A stretch of 64,000 bases of DNA from an uncultured Flavobacterium sp. (GTDB lineage: Bacteria > Bacteroidota > Bacteroidia > Flavobacteriales > Flavobacteriaceae). The stretch's first letter is position 1. Each line of letters starts with the position of its first letter. The DNA lies in assembly GCA_937773775.1 (NCBI GenBank), contig CALJVL010000039.1:34159-98158 (forward strand), read 5' to 3'. This document shows positions 63,183 to 64,000 of this stretch, piece by piece. The notes below the pieces were generated by a model. It did no database searches, was not told the origin of the DNA, and saw nothing but the letters and a program-made list of their open reading frames with translations. A program made the translations under genes and the position numbers.

Positions 63183-63959
63183 CTAATATTTTCTTCTCAA
63201 GGCAGCTTCGTAATTCTCGTTTACTTTTTTCCAATTGATTACATTGAAAAAGGAATCAATGTAGTTTCTTCGTCTGTATTGGTAACCAAGGTAATAGGCA
63301 TGTTCCCAAAGATCTAGTGCCAATATCGGTGTTCCTTGAATCGGGGCATTTTTCATCAAAGGGTTATCTTGGTTTTGGCTGCTAGTCACTTTTAATGTTC
63401 CTGCTTTATCAACTATTAAAAATACCCAAGCTGAAGCAAATTGTTTCGTGGCTTCTGCTTTAAAGCTGGTTACAAAGTTTTTATAAGATCCAAAATCCCT
63501 CGTGAGAACTGAAGCTAGTGAGTCGGTTGGAACACCACCGGCGTTTGGAGCCATTGATTTCCAATAGAGTGAGTGATTATAATAACCTCCTGCATTGTTT
63601 TTTAAATCAGTATCGTTTGGATCTAAATGGGATAGGATGTCATCGATTGATTGATTCTCATATTCAGTTCCAGCAATAGCGTTATTTAGATTGTTGGTAT
63701 ATGTTAGATAATGTTTGGAATAATGCATTTGCAGCGTTAAAGGGGAAACCGTCGGCGCCAATGCGTCATATGGGTAAGGCAGTTTTTCTAGTTGGAAAGA
63801 ACCTGTATTTGCTTTTACATCATCGGGGTATCCGATGGACACTTTTTCTTGTGCCGTCGGTAAAGGTACTTCTACGACTTCGGTCAGTTTTTTGCCGTTA
63901 CAAGAAACTAAAATTGCAATTAATAGTATGCTCGATAGTGAAAAATTAAATCTTTTCAT
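63183..63959 (-). CDS. Lipoprotein Fe/Mn superoxide dismutase
   Basis: 258 residues from ATG 63959, which gives a lipoprotein signal MKRFNFSLSSILLIAILVSC with Cys 20; an ATG 33 bp earlier is less typical. Converts superoxide to peroxide and oxygen. Metal ligands His 79 (LQMHYSKHY), His 129 (GGYYNHSLYW), Asp 216 and His 220 (LALDLWEHAYYLGYQ) are all there. The sequence cannot tell Fe from Mn. Extracytoplasmic, membrane-anchored placement is unusual for this family in most bacteria, but known in Bacteroidota. Confidence 0.95.
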   Translation of the reverse strand: MKRFNFSLSSILLIAILVSCNGKKLTEVVEVPLPTAQEKVSIGYPDDVKANTGSFQLEKLPYPYDALAPTVSPLTLQMHYSKHYLTYTNNLNNAIAGTEYENQSIDDILSHLDPNDTDLKNNAGGYYNHSLYWKSMAPNAGGVPTDSLASVLTRDFGSYKNFVTSFKAEATKQFASAWVFLIVDKAGTLKVTSSQNQDNPLMKNAPIQGTPILALDLWEHAYYLGYQYRRRNYIDSFFNVINWKKVNENYEAALRRKY

Positions 63960-64000
63960 AAGTTGTATTATTTTTTCTATCAGTGAGTTCATGATTTCTA

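Overview
The window is low-GC, AT-rich DNA that reads as a chromosome segment of a Flavobacterium-like member of the Bacteroidota. The reasons are two very large secreted proteins with C-terminal type IX secretion (type B, CHU_C-like) sorting domains, a SusC-like TonB-dependent receptor with a carboxypeptidase-regulatory N-domain, OstA-like, DUF349 and DUF5606 proteins, 2TM/LytS/LytTR signalling genes, and repeated TAnnTTTG -7 promoter boxes typical of this phylum. No rRNA, tRNA, CRISPR array, prophage or complete insertion sequence was recognised.

Layout. 0-2.4 kb: a truncated PAS-type sensor and typA. 2.5-11.8 kb (minus strand): an ABC-2 exporter pair followed closely by two type IX cargo proteins of 780 and 1709 residues. 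12-21.3 kb: a possible kinase-fold protein, a beta-propeller-like lipoprotein, a 1239-residue lipoprotein that joins a calcineurin-like phosphatase, a kinase-like domain and an outer-membrane barrel, then an HD-domain protein fused to a Pycsar-type membrane effector, and a GAF-domain protein. 21.6-25.7 kb (minus strand): small genes, three of them broken by single-base indels (a Cys/His small protein, the nucleoid-associated protein NdpA and an HPP membrane protein), plus intact pRiA4b-ORF3-like, glyoxalase-like and acetyltransferase genes and a palindromic repeat. 25.9-33.7 kb (plus strand): a probable transcription unit of TonB receptor, TPR-like secreted protein, LytS-type kinase with a fused 2TM domain, three stand-alone 2TM proteins, a GT39-like membrane glycosyltransferase and a LytTR response regulator. 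33.8-38.8 kb (minus strand): CDP-alcohol phosphatidyltransferase, heme A synthase, CCA-adding enzyme, a GxxExxY gene flanked by inverted repeats, and tsaC. 39-42.4 kb: a lipopolysaccharide/surface-glycan island with a heavily decayed GT2 gene, an InaA-like kinase and two intact glycosyltransferases. 42.7-52 kb: housekeeping genes dapD, ruvX, mqo, a FUSC-family membrane protein, def, a DUF5606 protein, mazG with a 70-bp tandem repeat grown out of its 3' end, and an amino-acid permease. 52-64 kb: a broken Crp/Fnr regulator, a DUF349 protein, aroE with a TPR gene, a class III aminotransferase, an OstA-like protein, an alpha-amylase-family lipoprotein and a lipoprotein Fe/Mn superoxide dismutase.

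The most unusual points are: the HD-Pycsar effector fusion with no cyclase beside it; the phosphatase/kinase-like/barrel fusion; the LytS-2TM fusion followed by three more 2TM proteins; the exact 70-bp repeats copying the mazG C-terminus; the GxxExxY gene inside an inverted-repeat cassette; and several genes with clustered single-base indels, which are either real decay or consensus errors and should be resolved with reads. All family names are from recognition of motifs in the translated sequence; no database search was run.
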